From positions 1-64,000 of the forward strand of contig NZ_RZNY01000003.1 of NCBI RefSeq assembly GCF_003994475.1: a stretch of DNA of 64,000 nucleotides, read 5' to 3'. Position 1 is the first letter of the stretch. Each line of letters starts with the position of its first letter. The notes beneath the pieces are model-generated. The model was not told the DNA's origin, searched no databases, and saw nothing but the letters and a program-made list of their open reading frames with translations. The translations under genes were made by a program, and so were the position numbers. This DNA is from Paenibacillus anaericanus. Lineage in GTDB: Bacteria; Bacillota; Bacilli; Paenibacillales; Paenibacillaceae. Shown here one piece after another: positions 8,860 through 16,800 of the stretch.

Positions 8860-9726
8860 ATGAACTCAATTACATCCGTATCCAATTCCCCGCTGTCCAT
8901 TTGCTTCAATGGTGCTGGTTCAATGGCAGAAGCTATTGTACGTGGACTTATTGCGCGCGACGTAGCGAAACCTGAACATATTTCAATGCTAAATCGCAGT
9001 AATCAAGAACGTCTAAAAGAATTGTCCGAGAAATACGGCGTTGTTACTGGTAACACGGAGGAAACTAAACATGAATTATTAGCCCAAGCCTCCGTCATTG
9101 TGCTGGCTATGAAGCCCAAGGACGCTGGAGCCGCCCTCAAAGCACTTGGTCCACTACTGAAGGAGGGGCAATTGATCGTCTCTGTCATTGCAGGGCTCTC
9201 TATTGATACAATGCAAGCTTTGCTCGGTGTCAAAGCTCCGATAGCTCGTACTATGCCCAATACTTCTAGCTCAATTGGACTTGGCGCAACTGGGATCTCT
9301 TTCTCGGCGGAAGCATCCCAAGAACATATCAACCAGGTGCTATCCATGTTCCAAGCTGTGGGTATAGTTAGTGTCATTCCCGAATCCAAAATGGAAATAT
9401 TGACCGGGATATCCGGCAGTGGCCCCGCCTATATTTACTATATGATGGAAGCTATGATTGCTGCAGGAATCGAAGGTGGACTGACACCGGAGCAAGCGCG
9501 TGAGTTGACAGTACAGACTGTACAGGGCGCAGCTTCCATGATGACTGAAACAGGCGAAGATCCAGCCAAACTTCGTGCGGACATTACCTCACCGAATGGC
9601 TCCACGCAAGCGGCACTTGAAGTTTTGGCCGCAGGTGATTTCACGGCAACGGTTAAAGCTACTGTTCACCGTTGTGCTGAGCGTTCACGAGAAATGGGTG
9701 AGGCTGTAAAAGAGGCTCTACTATGA
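8860..9726 (+). CDS. proC: pyrroline-5-carboxylate reductase
   Basis: Last proline step: NAD(P)H-dependent reduction of pyrroline-5-carboxylate. A Rossmann start with FNGAGSMAEAIVRG, the conserved ARTMPNTSSSIGLG stretch and the dimerisation and catalytic region GISGSGPAYIYYMMEAMI identify it; 288 residues is slightly longer than usual because of about 12 extra N-terminal residues. AGGAGG lies before the ATG at 8860. The stop overlaps the mtnW start (ATGA), so the proline genes are translationally coupled to methionine-salvage genes, an unusual junction. Confidence 0.95.
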   Translation: MNSITSVSNSPLSICFNGAGSMAEAIVRGLIARDVAKPEHISMLNRSNQERLKELSEKYGVVTGNTEETKHELLAQASVIVLAMKPKDAGAALKALGPLLKEGQLIVSVIAGLSIDTMQALLGVKAPIARTMPNTSSSIGLGATGISFSAEASQEHINQVLSMFQAVGIVSVIPESKMEILTGISGSGPAYIYYMMEAMIAAGIEGGLTPEQARELTVQTVQGAASMMTETGEDPAKLRADITSPNGSTQAALEVLAAGDFTATVKATVHRCAERSREMGEAVKEALL

Positions 9727-10946
9727 GTAGTTATTGCACTGCAACCTACAGGATTTATGATGAAAAAGGTGACTTTCAACGTAAAGCCCAGTCTATTGCA
9801 GTTGGGATGACTGTGGGTACATGGACGGAACTCCCTGGGACCAAGCAGGATGAAATGCGCAAACACTTAGGTCATGTTGAACGTGTTGAGGTACATGAGC
9901 CCGAAAGTGGAAATCAGGTTGAACGGTATGCTGACGTTTCTATTTCTTACCCGGATATCAATTTTAGTCGAGATATTCCTGCCTTACTGATTACCACCTT
10001 TGGCAAAATCTCAATGGATGGAAAGATTAAGCTAATCGACTTAACCTTCTCGAAGGATTTTCTCAGTGCATTCCCTGGACCCAAGTTTGGCATCTCCGGT
10101 ATTCGTGAGTTGCTGGGTGTGAAGGAAAGACCTCTCCTTATGAGCATTTTCAAATCCGTTATTGGTTATGATTTGGATGGGCTTAAGGAGCAATTTATGG
10201 CTCAAGCACTTGGCGGAGTGGATCTCATCAAAGACGACGAGATTCTGTTTGAGAACCCTCTTACCCCCATTGAACAGCGTGTTCGAGTATGTCTAGAAGC
10301 CGCTGAAGAGGCGGAGCAAATCACAGGGAAGAAGTTACTCTATGCTGTAAATATTACAGGACGCACATCTCAACTCAGAGATCAAGCATTAAAGGCTATC
10401 GATACAGGAGCGTCTGCGCTCCTATTCAATGTATTGCCCTACGGTTTTGACGTTCTGCATGAGCTTAGTAGTGACCCTGATATTACGGTCCCCATTGCTG
10501 CTCACCCTTCTCTAGCTGGTGCATTCTACCCTTCTCCTCATTATGGTATTTCTGCATCCTTGCTTCTGGGCAAGCTCATGCGGATTGCGGGTGCTGACCT
10601 TGTCCTTTTCCCATCACCATATGGATCAGTCGTTATGCCACGAGCAGAAAATTTAGCCATTCAGCGCGAACTGCTTAGTTCTGAACTTGCGCTTAGAACT
10701 AGCTTTCCGGTTCCATCAGCGGGGATCCATCCGGGCCTAGTCCCACGCATTCTAGAAGATTTCGGCACCGATGTCGTCGTTAACGCTGGAGGCGGTATCC
10801 ACGGCCATCCTGGCGGAGCCATCAACGGCGGCCTAGCATTTGTGCAAGCCATTGATGCCGCTCTAAACGGCGTACCATTGGAACAGGCCGCTGAACACAT
10901 GCCTCAATTAAAAGCAGCACTAGACATCTGGGGAGGATCACGATGA
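9723..10946 (+). CDS. mtnW: 2,3-diketo-5-methylthiopentyl-1-phosphate enolase (RuBisCO-like)
   Basis: RuBisCO-like protein that enolises diketo-methylthiopentyl phosphate in methionine salvage. The 407-residue sequence has the RuBisCO large-chain fold, with GVDLIKDDE near residue 175 carrying the metal-site lysine that is carbamylated in the family, plus FPSPYGS and GGGIHGHPGG in the phosphate-binding loops. Loop 6 lacks the RuBisCO catalytic lysine pattern, as in other MtnW proteins. The start codon overlaps the proC stop, so translation is coupled and no separate promoter or SAM leader exists here. Confidence 0.95.
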   Translation: MSSYCTATYRIYDEKGDFQRKAQSIAVGMTVGTWTELPGTKQDEMRKHLGHVERVEVHEPESGNQVERYADVSISYPDINFSRDIPALLITTFGKISMDGKIKLIDLTFSKDFLSAFPGPKFGISGIRELLGVKERPLLMSIFKSVIGYDLDGLKEQFMAQALGGVDLIKDDEILFENPLTPIEQRVRVCLEAAEEAEQITGKKLLYAVNITGRTSQLRDQALKAIDTGASALLFNVLPYGFDVLHELSSDPDITVPIAAHPSLAGAFYPSPHYGISASLLLGKLMRIAGADLVLFPSPYGSVVMPRAENLAIQRELLSSELALRTSFPVPSAGIHPGLVPRILEDFGTDVVVNAGGGIHGHPGGAINGGLAFVQAIDAALNGVPLEQAAEHMPQLKAALDIWGGSR

Positions 10947-11614
10947 CCACAAACAAACAGCCCGTTATTTTCTGTGATTTTGATGGAACGATTACAACAA
11001 GCGATAATATCGTAGCCATCATGGAGCATTTCAAGCCAGCCGGCAGTGAAGATGTAATGAAGAGAATATTATCCCACGAGATTTCCATTCGTAAGGGTGT
11101 CCATATCTTATTCAACCTAATCCCTTCCACGGAGCGGGAAGAAGTAACTCAATTCGTCCTTCAACAGGCGCGGATTCGTGAGGGTTTTGGTGAATTTCTG
11201 AGCTATGTTCGAGAGCGTAACATTCCGTTTTACATCACAAGTGGAGGCATTGATTTCTTTCTTGAGCCGATAGTCGACCCGTATAACATTCCTAAAGAAC
11301 ATATTTATTGTAACGGTGCTGATTTCAGCAGTGACCATATTACCATCACTTGGCCACATCCGTGCGACGAGGAGTGCAATAACGACTGTGGCATGTGTAA
11401 AGCAACGGTTATGCGACGTTTTCCCCAAGATCTTTACGAGCGAATCCTCATTGGCGACAGTCTAACCGATTTCGAAGGAGCCAAGCTAGCCGACCAGGTA
11501 TACTCCCGTGCTTCTCTGACTAAGAAATGTGTAGAATTGGGCGTACCACACACACCATTTGAGACTTTCTTCGATATAAGGGATGATCTGATTAAGCGGG
11601 AAGGAGAACGATAG
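10943..11614 (+). CDS. mtnX: 2-hydroxy-3-keto-5-methylthiopentenyl-1-phosphate phosphatase
   Basis: HAD-superfamily phosphatase that removes phosphate from the MtnW product to yield the dihydroxy-methylthiopentene intermediate. The nucleophile motif FCDFDGTIT is at residues 10-18, the Ser/Thr motif YITSGG near 95 and the acidic motif GDSLTDFEGAK near 170. The CDEECNNDCGMCK segment near residue 140 contains four cysteines and is seen in MtnX-type enzymes; metal binding is possible. The 223-residue length fits. The start overlaps mtnW by four bases. The usual next enzyme, the dioxygenase mtnD, is not in this window. Confidence 0.93.
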   Translation: MTTNKQPVIFCDFDGTITTSDNIVAIMEHFKPAGSEDVMKRILSHEISIRKGVHILFNLIPSTEREEVTQFVLQQARIREGFGEFLSYVRERNIPFYITSGGIDFFLEPIVDPYNIPKEHIYCNGADFSSDHITITWPHPCDEECNNDCGMCKATVMRRFPQDLYERILIGDSLTDFEGAKLADQVYSRASLTKKCVELGVPHTPFETFFDIRDDLIKREGER

Positions 11615-11617
11615 AAG

Positions 11618-12259
11618 ATGAATTTTGCTGATATAACGTTAGAGGAGAAACAAGTCGCGCTTGCTGATCTGCGAAACATCAAAGAGCAGTTCGCTTCCCG
11701 GGGCTGGTTCCCTGGTACGAGCGGTAATCTCTCTGTTCGGGTCGGTGATTTCTCTCCTGATAACTTCCACTTTGCAGTAACCTCTAGCGGCAGGGATAAG
11801 TCAGTACATACACCTGAGGATTTCCTGTTTGTAAATGCCTCTGGCGAAGCTTGTGAATCAACCAAACTTAAACCGAGTGCTGAAACACTCATTCACGCAA
11901 AAATTTACCGCATGACGGGCTGCGGCGCTATTTTCCATGTGCATACGGTATTTAATAGTCTATTAAGTGAACGTTATGGAGATACGGGGTTTGTTCCTGC
12001 CCAAGGCATTGAGCTCATCAAAGGGCTCGGCATTTGGGAGGAGAATGCAGCAATACAAATTCCAGTACTACCTAATTATGCAGATATTTCAGCCATTGCA
12101 AAATTGATTCCTTCCTCCCTACAATCAGACATTCCAGGTATTCTGTTACGTAATCACGGCATATATGCTTGGGGCAAAAATGTGTTTGAAGCCAAGCGGC
12201 ACTTGGAGGCATTCGAGTTTATTTTCGAGGTGGAATATCGGAGATTAGCTCTGGGTTGA
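11618..12259 (+). CDS. mtnB: methylthioribulose-1-phosphate dehydratase
   Basis: Class II aldolase-like zinc enzyme that dehydrates methylthioribulose-1-phosphate, the step before MtnW. Motifs are PGTSGNLSVR near residue 31, the zinc-binding HVHT near 108, and RNHGIYAWG near 175. The protein has 213 residues. It follows mtnX by three bases and closes the proBAC-mtnWXB transcription unit before a strong terminator. In B. subtilis the set is mtnWXBD; here mtnD, mtnK and mtnA are not adjacent and must lie elsewhere if the pathway is complete. Confidence 0.94.
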   Translation: MNFADITLEEKQVALADLRNIKEQFASRGWFPGTSGNLSVRVGDFSPDNFHFAVTSSGRDKSVHTPEDFLFVNASGEACESTKLKPSAETLIHAKIYRMTGCGAIFHVHTVFNSLLSERYGDTGFVPAQGIELIKGLGIWEENAAIQIPVLPNYADISAIAKLIPSSLQSDIPGILLRNHGIYAWGKNVFEAKRHLEAFEFIFEVEYRRLALG

Positions 12260-12367
12260 GGTGAAACCAGAACTTAAGGATCTAATTTGCAATAAGACGC
12301 TGCGGAGTCGGATGGTTCATCGCTACGTTTGCACTTTATGCCTAACTTAATTCTAGACTTCAGCTAT

Positions 12368-12414
12368 AAAAGGGTTCCTTTTAAGAGGTACATAACCTCA
12401 AAAGGAACCCTTTT
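12368..12414 (+). terminator. intrinsic terminator of the proBAC-mtnWXB operon
   Basis: Long stem: AAAAGGGTTCCTTTT pairs with AAAAGGAACCCTTTT, with a further AGAGGT/ACCTC segment and a short loop (arms 12368-12389 and 12395-12414). It could also terminate the convergent VanZ-like gene. Confidence 0.88.
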
Positions 12415-12467
12415 CCCTATCAATTATCCTGACTGTTTTTCCAAGCCACGTTTACAACCATTCCTAT

Positions 12468-12989
12468 TTAATCATTATTTAAGATCAATAATCCAAATAA
12501 CGCTATGAAGCAAACTGTACCGATTAAAGCTATAACATTTAATATTTTATTAGTCTTTATTTCAGTTTTGAATAATTTGTAGAGTACAAAGTAAACTCCA
12601 ATCCCAAGAAGTCCACCTAATGTATTTCCAATAAAATCGGTTATATCGGTAGCACCAATCGCAAATATGAATTGGAATACTTCAAACACCAAACTTACAC
12701 TTACTATTGGAGCAACCCTTTTTAAAAATGTCCAATCCGGCTTCAACATACTTATATAAATTCCAAATGGAACAAAAATAAGTATATTATTCATAATTTC
12801 ATTAAAATCAATTTGATTGTTAATAATAACTGACCCAACAAATGGAATTAAGTTAATTCCTCTAAAATTAGGTAGATCTTGAAACGAAAAACACATTTTA
12901 AATAATATGATCCATGTTAGTGCTAAACAATATACAACCAATAAACTCATAGTAAATATCTTTTGATGTCTCTTTAATTTTTCTATCAT
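12468..12989 (-). CDS. VanZ-like membrane protein
   Basis: Integral membrane protein of 173 residues with four predicted membrane segments (about 13-32, 60-80, 92-112 and 145-168). Signatures of the VanZ family are NLIPFVGS, NNILIFVPFGIYIS and the acidic TDITDFIGNTLGGLLGIGVY stretch. VanZ from Tn1546 gives low-level teicoplanin resistance, but most chromosomal homologues have no defined role, so resistance should not be assumed. The gene is visibly richer in A/T than its neighbours, hinting at recent acquisition. An AAGGA site precedes ATG. Confidence 0.82.
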   Translation of the reverse strand: MIEKLKRHQKIFTMSLLVVYCLALTWIILFKMCFSFQDLPNFRGINLIPFVGSVIINNQIDFNEIMNNILIFVPFGIYISMLKPDWTFLKRVAPIVSVSLVFEVFQFIFAIGATDITDFIGNTLGGLLGIGVYFVLYKLFKTEIKTNKILNVIALIGTVCFIALFGLLILNND

Positions 12990-13167
12990 AATTTACCATT
13001 CCTTATAATGGTTCTCATTTTATTCATCTCGTTTTCCATCATCTTCATCAGCAGTGTGAATCAAGTCGCCATTCTCGACATCATCTAAATTCCGCCCGTA
13101 CAGCGCACATCTGCCGATAGTTAAGTGCATGTTAAAGACTATTTTTTTGGGGAATGGTATCTATCAT

Positions 13168-14283
13168 TTATCTCAATCGGTCATCTTCATCATCCCAATA
13201 TACGTCATGTTTCTTTGTCTTCGATAATAGCTTCAATCCGCCGCCGATCAGGAGCAGAGAAATCACGGCCGGACGTAAGTATGTGTCGATCCGATGATAT
13301 AGCCGAAACTCTGGAAAATAATTATTCAATAACGGGACCACTACATTCATGCCAACATAATAAATACCCAGAAGCACCAGTACTATGCCAATCCAATGCT
13401 GATGATTGGGTTTACCTTGGATCAAGGGAATGTCTGCTAACGGCTCTCTTTCATAACGGCTCGTCGACTGAAGTCCGTCAAAGAAACTGTAGAACCAGAT
13501 CACGGGAAGTATGAATAGAAACACCGACATCCTTAGGACGTCAATAATATAGAAACTCCCTAGAAACAAAACCATAAGTTGTAACCCTCTCTTTTGCATA
13601 CCCAGATACATTTGTCCTGCACCTGGAAAAGCCGAGAGTAAGGTAGCGAGTACTTTACTGCGTTTACCTTCGGTTCTTCCCGATTCCCACTCGTCAAATA
13701 GAGTGCGATCCACGAGAAATTCACCCGCTTGCTTACGATGAATAAGTTGAACCGCATCGAACATGCAATATAGCCATATAATTGGCAACAGACCGAGAAA
13801 TAGAAGAAACACAGATTGATTCGTAACACTAGTAATGAATAACATCATGGTGATCAGTCCAAAGAAGGATATGAGAAACGACAAGCCCCGCTGCATCAGA
13901 CCCAATTGGAAATGTCCTAGACCAGGGATAAATGACAACAATATGGTATAGAATCGTTCTGCTGACTCATCTCTCCGTATCATGGGATCTTCGGAATACT
14001 GGTCCGACAGCTCCCTCTCCCTGGCTTTAGGCTGTTTCAACAACAGAATTAGAAGATCAAGCATAGATATAACCCAGAGAATGAGCCCCCCTGTAGCAGC
14101 AACAGCGAAGATCCCACCCTCGTTGAATACCATAGCCAAGAATGCTCCCCCAAGCAATCCCCCAAAGAAAAAGATCGGGTAAATGATCCCCCTTCCTTTT
14201 CGACCCCAGTATAAATGGCCCAGGCCAGGAATGAAGTTCAGAATCAAGGCTAACAATCTATTACGATAATATGGCAAATTCAT
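13168..14283 (-). CDS. polytopic membrane protein with three internal repeats
   Basis: The protein has 371 residues and is built mainly of hydrophobic segments. Three copies of a pattern, F-P-G-(L/A)-G-(H/Q)-x-x-x-G-x-x-x-R-G followed by a membrane segment, occur near residues 17 (FIPGLGHLYWGRKGRG), 119 (FIPGLGHFQLGLMQRG) and 215 (AFPGAGQMYLGMQKRG). This resembles the glycine-rich turn of TM2-type small membrane domains, repeated three times. The C-terminus ends in charged residues after a last membrane segment. It is the third gene behind a sigma factor and a membrane-anchored candidate anti-sigma factor, so it may take part in their sensing, but its function is unknown. Confidence 0.72.
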   Translation of the reverse strand: MNLPYYRNRLLALILNFIPGLGHLYWGRKGRGIIYPIFFFGGLLGGAFLAMVFNEGGIFAVAATGGLILWVISMLDLLILLLKQPKARERELSDQYSEDPMIRRDESAERFYTILLSFIPGLGHFQLGLMQRGLSFLISFFGLITMMLFITSVTNQSVFLLFLGLLPIIWLYCMFDAVQLIHRKQAGEFLVDRTLFDEWESGRTEGKRSKVLATLLSAFPGAGQMYLGMQKRGLQLMVLFLGSFYIIDVLRMSVFLFILPVIWFYSFFDGLQSTSRYEREPLADIPLIQGKPNHQHWIGIVLVLLGIYYVGMNVVVPLLNNYFPEFRLYHRIDTYLRPAVISLLLIGGGLKLLSKTKKHDVYWDDEDDRLR

Positions 14284-14300
14284 TCATCCTTTCTAGTAAA

Positions 14301-14750
14301 TCACGGTTTAAGTTTATCAATCCATCCCGAAGTCTTATCGAGCAGTTGTTGACTAATCGACGGCCTATCCGTCTGGTGGATAACTTGTTCTGCACCGAAA
14401 GTCAAAAAATCGAACAAGCCACAAGACATTAGAATGACAGTTACAGATGCTGCTATAACATAATGGAATAAAGGATGCCTACTCCACTTACGTGGCCACT
14501 TTGGCAGACTAGAAACTTTAGGCCCGAGTTCATCGATAGGCAGCGACTTCATAACTTTATCTGTGAATCGCTTCTGATCTAACAAATTAGGCAGTTCATG
14601 TTCGAGTGAAGTCAGCGCCGTTATATACGCCTCCAGAGATTCATCATCTTGTAAAAGAAGACTCTCAAGCTCTTCATCACTTTGTTGAATAGCATCTCTA
14701 CGAATATATTCTTTCCAGACATTTTCCTTGTTGTCGCCCGGCTTATTCAT
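14301..14750 (-). CDS. putative membrane-anchored anti-sigma factor
   Basis: A protein of 149 residues encoded directly behind a sigma factor, with the ATG overlapping the sigma stop (ATGA) and GGAGGAGG upstream. The N-terminal ~90 residues are acidic and soluble, and a single hydrophobic segment lies near residues 98-118. The layout (cytoplasmic N-terminus, one membrane span, short outer tail) is that of an anti-sigma factor, although I see no CxxC zinc motif. The role is inferred from gene order and topology. The 18-base gap to the triple-repeat membrane protein suggests one operon. Confidence 0.65.
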   Translation of the reverse strand: MNKPGDNKENVWKEYIRRDAIQQSDEELESLLLQDDESLEAYITALTSLEHELPNLLDQKRFTDKVMKSLPIDELGPKVSSLPKWPRKWSRHPLFHYVIAASVTVILMSCGLFDFLTFGAEQVIHQTDRPSISQQLLDKTSGWIDKLKP

Positions 14751-15334
14751 CTCCACTCCTCCTCCTTCTTCCAATGTTCGCGAATCCAAGCTCTTGCACG
14801 GTATAATCTCGATTCTACTGTTTTTACAGCGATTTGCTGATCCGCTGCAATTTCTTCATATCCTTTTTCCTCTAGATAAAATGCCGTTACAATATCACGA
14901 TGTCCCGGCGGAAGTTGTAAGATTTTATCTTGAATTTGTTGGCTATGTTCATTATCTATGAGTCCTTTTAGGATATCATCATCCTGCGCAGGGATTTGAA
15001 GAGCGACATCTACGGGGTCCCACTGTTCTTCTCTGCGGCGGTCCCGCCTTCGTTTCATATCGATCGCTTTGTTTACGGTGACACGAGTTAACCAGGATTT
15101 AAACCCTTGGGAACGGTAACCGGGGAGAGACTTATAGACTTGTAGGAATGTTTCTTGGGCTGCATCTTCCGCTTCCTTCGCATCATGCAGTACAGAATAG
15201 GTTACACGATATACATAGTTCCCGTATTCTTGCACTATTTCGCGAAAAGTATCAGTATCGCCCTGTTGAAATTTCAATATAAGTGATTCTACATCAATAG
15301 TTCTCTCCTCCTTCCCCAATATAGTAAACGACAC
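14747..15334 (-). CDS. ECF-type RNA polymerase sigma factor
   Basis: ECF sigma factor of 195 residues from the GTG at 15334. Region 2 is at about residues 28-95 (YRVTYSVLHDAKEAEDAAQETFLQVYKSL, then GFKSWLTRVTVNKAIDMKRR), and region 4 at about 130-185 (LPPGHRDIVTAFYLEEKGYEEIAADQ, then VKTVESRLYRARAWIREH). The start is uncertain: a near-perfect AAGGAGG lies inside the frame at 15306-15312, 8 bases before an in-frame ATT codon at 15298. The GTG has only AGGGGT upstream. The next two genes look like its anti-sigma factor and a membrane partner. Activating signal unknown. Confidence 0.88.
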   Translation of the reverse strand: MSFTILGKEERTIDVESLILKFQQGDTDTFREIVQEYGNYVYRVTYSVLHDAKEAEDAAQETFLQVYKSLPGYRSQGFKSWLTRVTVNKAIDMKRRRDRRREEQWDPVDVALQIPAQDDDILKGLIDNEHSQQIQDKILQLPPGHRDIVTAFYLEEKGYEEIAADQQIAVKTVESRLYRARAWIREHWKKEEEWR

Positions 15335-15414
15335 AAGTATGGCTTACCCCTGCATGAAAATAAAACTTTTTAAAAGTTTATTTGGCTCAACACTAATTCA
15401 GTGTTTGATAAAAA

Positions 15415-15580
15415 GCATCATGTAGATCAATACCGCTACGCGGACGGATTATCCTTACGATCGCTGTTGCCTCCAAATTTGTTTGAATATATCTCTATAG
15501 CGGTAAAAATTTGGAGGCAAAGGCGACCGCTGCGCTTCTTCAGGACAATTCCGCCCTCTTCGCTCTATGATCTGCATATA
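15415..15580. repeat. palindromic intergenic repeat, copy A
   Basis: About 165 bases with a large imperfect inverted repeat: TTGCCTCCAAATTT (15467-15480) pairs with AAATTTGGAGGCAA (15507-15520), extended outward by ATCGCTG and GGCGACCGC. A second copy at 38998-39160 shares the flanks CGGATTATCCTTACGATCGC and CGCTTCTTCAGGACAATTCC almost unchanged, while the central arms differ but still pair. The gene-free stretch 15335-15767 holds this element, a TCAACAC/GTGTTGA hairpin at 15388-15408, a partial repeat and a terminator. Confidence 0.75.
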
Positions 15581-15639
15581 CTTCTTCTATTAACAAGCAC
15601 TGATTACGGTTTAGAGCCGTATAGTGCTGACGTCAGATG

Positions 15640-15690
15640 ACCACCCCGCTTCTTCGGAACATTCCGTCCTCTCAGAAGCAATCTATATAG
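15640..15690. repeat. partial copy of the palindromic repeat
   Basis: CGCTTCTTCGGAACATTCC plus GTCCTCT at about 15647-15674 matches the right flank of copy A (CGCTTCTTCAGGACAATTCC, CCCTCT) with a few changes. The left part is missing, so this is a fragment. Confidence 0.55.
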
Positions 15691-15715
15691 TAGGTTCAAC
15701 CTATAATAACACACT

Positions 15716-15744
15716 AAAAAGAGGCGTCTGTATACAGACACCTC
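15716..15744 (-). terminator. intrinsic terminator of the ATP-grasp gene
   Basis: GAGGCGTCTG and CAGACACCTC (15721-15730, 15735-15744) form a stem with one mismatch and loop TATA. A run of A at 15716-15720 gives U on the minus-strand transcript. It follows the RimK-like gene. Confidence 0.85.
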
Positions 15745-15767
15745 TACCAATTTTTGTTGTAGTATAG

Positions 15768-16679
15768 TTAAAAACGATTAAGACGAACTCTCAGAAAGTT
15801 ATAGATTTCCTCGGAAATGTTAACATTGCAGCATGATTCAAGTCCTTCAAATCCAGGGGAGGAATTTGCTTCACAAATTTTGTAATGGTCCCCATCGAAT
15901 AGTAGATCAATCCCGGCAATGTCCAGATTCAGTAGGCGTGAAGTTTCCAATGCCAGCCATTCAATTTCGGCATTGATCTCGAAGGGCTCTACTAAACCGC
16001 CACGAGAATAGTTAGCTTTGAAACTATCACTTCCAGAAATACGTTTCATTGCGGCGACAGCTCTACCGCCAATAGTGATAACACGAAGATCTATTCCGCG
16101 ACTCGACTCTACGAACTCCTGTAAAATCATAGTAGCATTCTCTTTGTAAGCACTAATCATCTCGAGCAAATCAATGAACTTAGATCTCGTCTCTGCTAAG
16201 AATACGCCGCTTCCTTGTGAACCAGAAATCGTCTTCACTACGACGGGGAATCCAAGATGCTTCTCAACTAGATCAACATCAACTTTGGAACGGATCAACA
16301 TAGTCTTGGGTACGGGAAGATTATGTTCCGCCAAAATTTGTAGTGTGAACAGCTTGTCCTTTACAGTATCAATACTCTGTGATGAATTAAATGTTCGAAC
16401 ACCGAGCCTTTCCAGATGACGAATCAGGGCCAGTCCAAAATAATTCGTCCCCGCTCCCATTCGTGGCAACACGAAATCCGGTAATTGCTGCACTTCACCG
16501 TCTACCATTACACTTTTGCGATCATCACGTGTCACAATCAGTTCAAACTGTTCGGGTGATAAAACCCGGATATCAATATCTTGCTTCTCAGCCTCTCGAA
16601 CTAGACGACCGAGTTCAAACGTCTCAGGCTTCACTTCATTTGCGCCACTCTTGTAAATGATCCAGCCTCTCAAGTTCAT
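15768..16679 (-). CDS. RimK-like ATP-grasp ligase
   Basis: ATP-grasp enzyme of about 303 residues, related to RimK glutamate ligases and lysine-biosynthesis LysX. Residues 1-90 form a pre-ATP-grasp domain, and the ATP-grasp core follows: VVKTISGSQGSGVFL near 152 is the glycine-rich loop, MILQEFVE near 185 the adenine-contacting strand, and DLLFDGDHYKICEANSSPG near 265 holds metal-binding Asp, Glu and Asn residues. The substrate is unknown; such enzymes add amino acids to a carboxylate. Possible starts are TTG 16703, ATG 16694 and ATG 16679; GGGAGG lies close to the last. No partner biosynthesis genes adjoin it. Confidence 0.8.
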   Translation of the reverse strand: MNLRGWIIYKSGANEVKPETFELGRLVREAEKQDIDIRVLSPEQFELIVTRDDRKSVMVDGEVQQLPDFVLPRMGAGTNYFGLALIRHLERLGVRTFNSSQSIDTVKDKLFTLQILAEHNLPVPKTMLIRSKVDVDLVEKHLGFPVVVKTISGSQGSGVFLAETRSKFIDLLEMISAYKENATMILQEFVESSRGIDLRVITIGGRAVAAMKRISGSDSFKANYSRGGLVEPFEINAEIEWLALETSRLLNLDIAGIDLLFDGDHYKICEANSSPGFEGLESCCNVNISEEIYNFLRVRLNRF

Positions 16680-16734
16680 TGCCTCCCGCCACATAGGCCC
16701 CAAAATCTTACTACTTCAGAATAACATACAAAAC

Positions 16735-16778
16735 AAAAAGAAACAGCCCACCTTCGTAAGGTGAACTGCTTCTTTACT
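16735..16778 (-). terminator. intrinsic terminator after dnaD
   Basis: Imperfect stem centred on CACCTT/AAGGTG with outer pairing of AAAGAAACAG and CTGCTTCTTT. The minus strand ends in TTTCTTTTTG. It lies 23 bases past the dnaD stop and probably ends the hbd-ackA-asnS-dnaD unit. Confidence 0.75.
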
Positions 16779-16800
16779 TATCATCATCTTCTATTCGTTT

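Noticed and set aside
12275-12345. Segment with CGCTGCGG and ATCGCTACG resembling the palindromic repeats
   Set aside because: Only short words match and the arms pair poorly, so it cannot be assigned to the family.
13020-13130. 36-codon frame on the minus strand after the three-repeat membrane protein
   Set aside because: It has no ribosome binding site and no recognisable sequence; the acidic tail could be chance. Not enough to call a gene.
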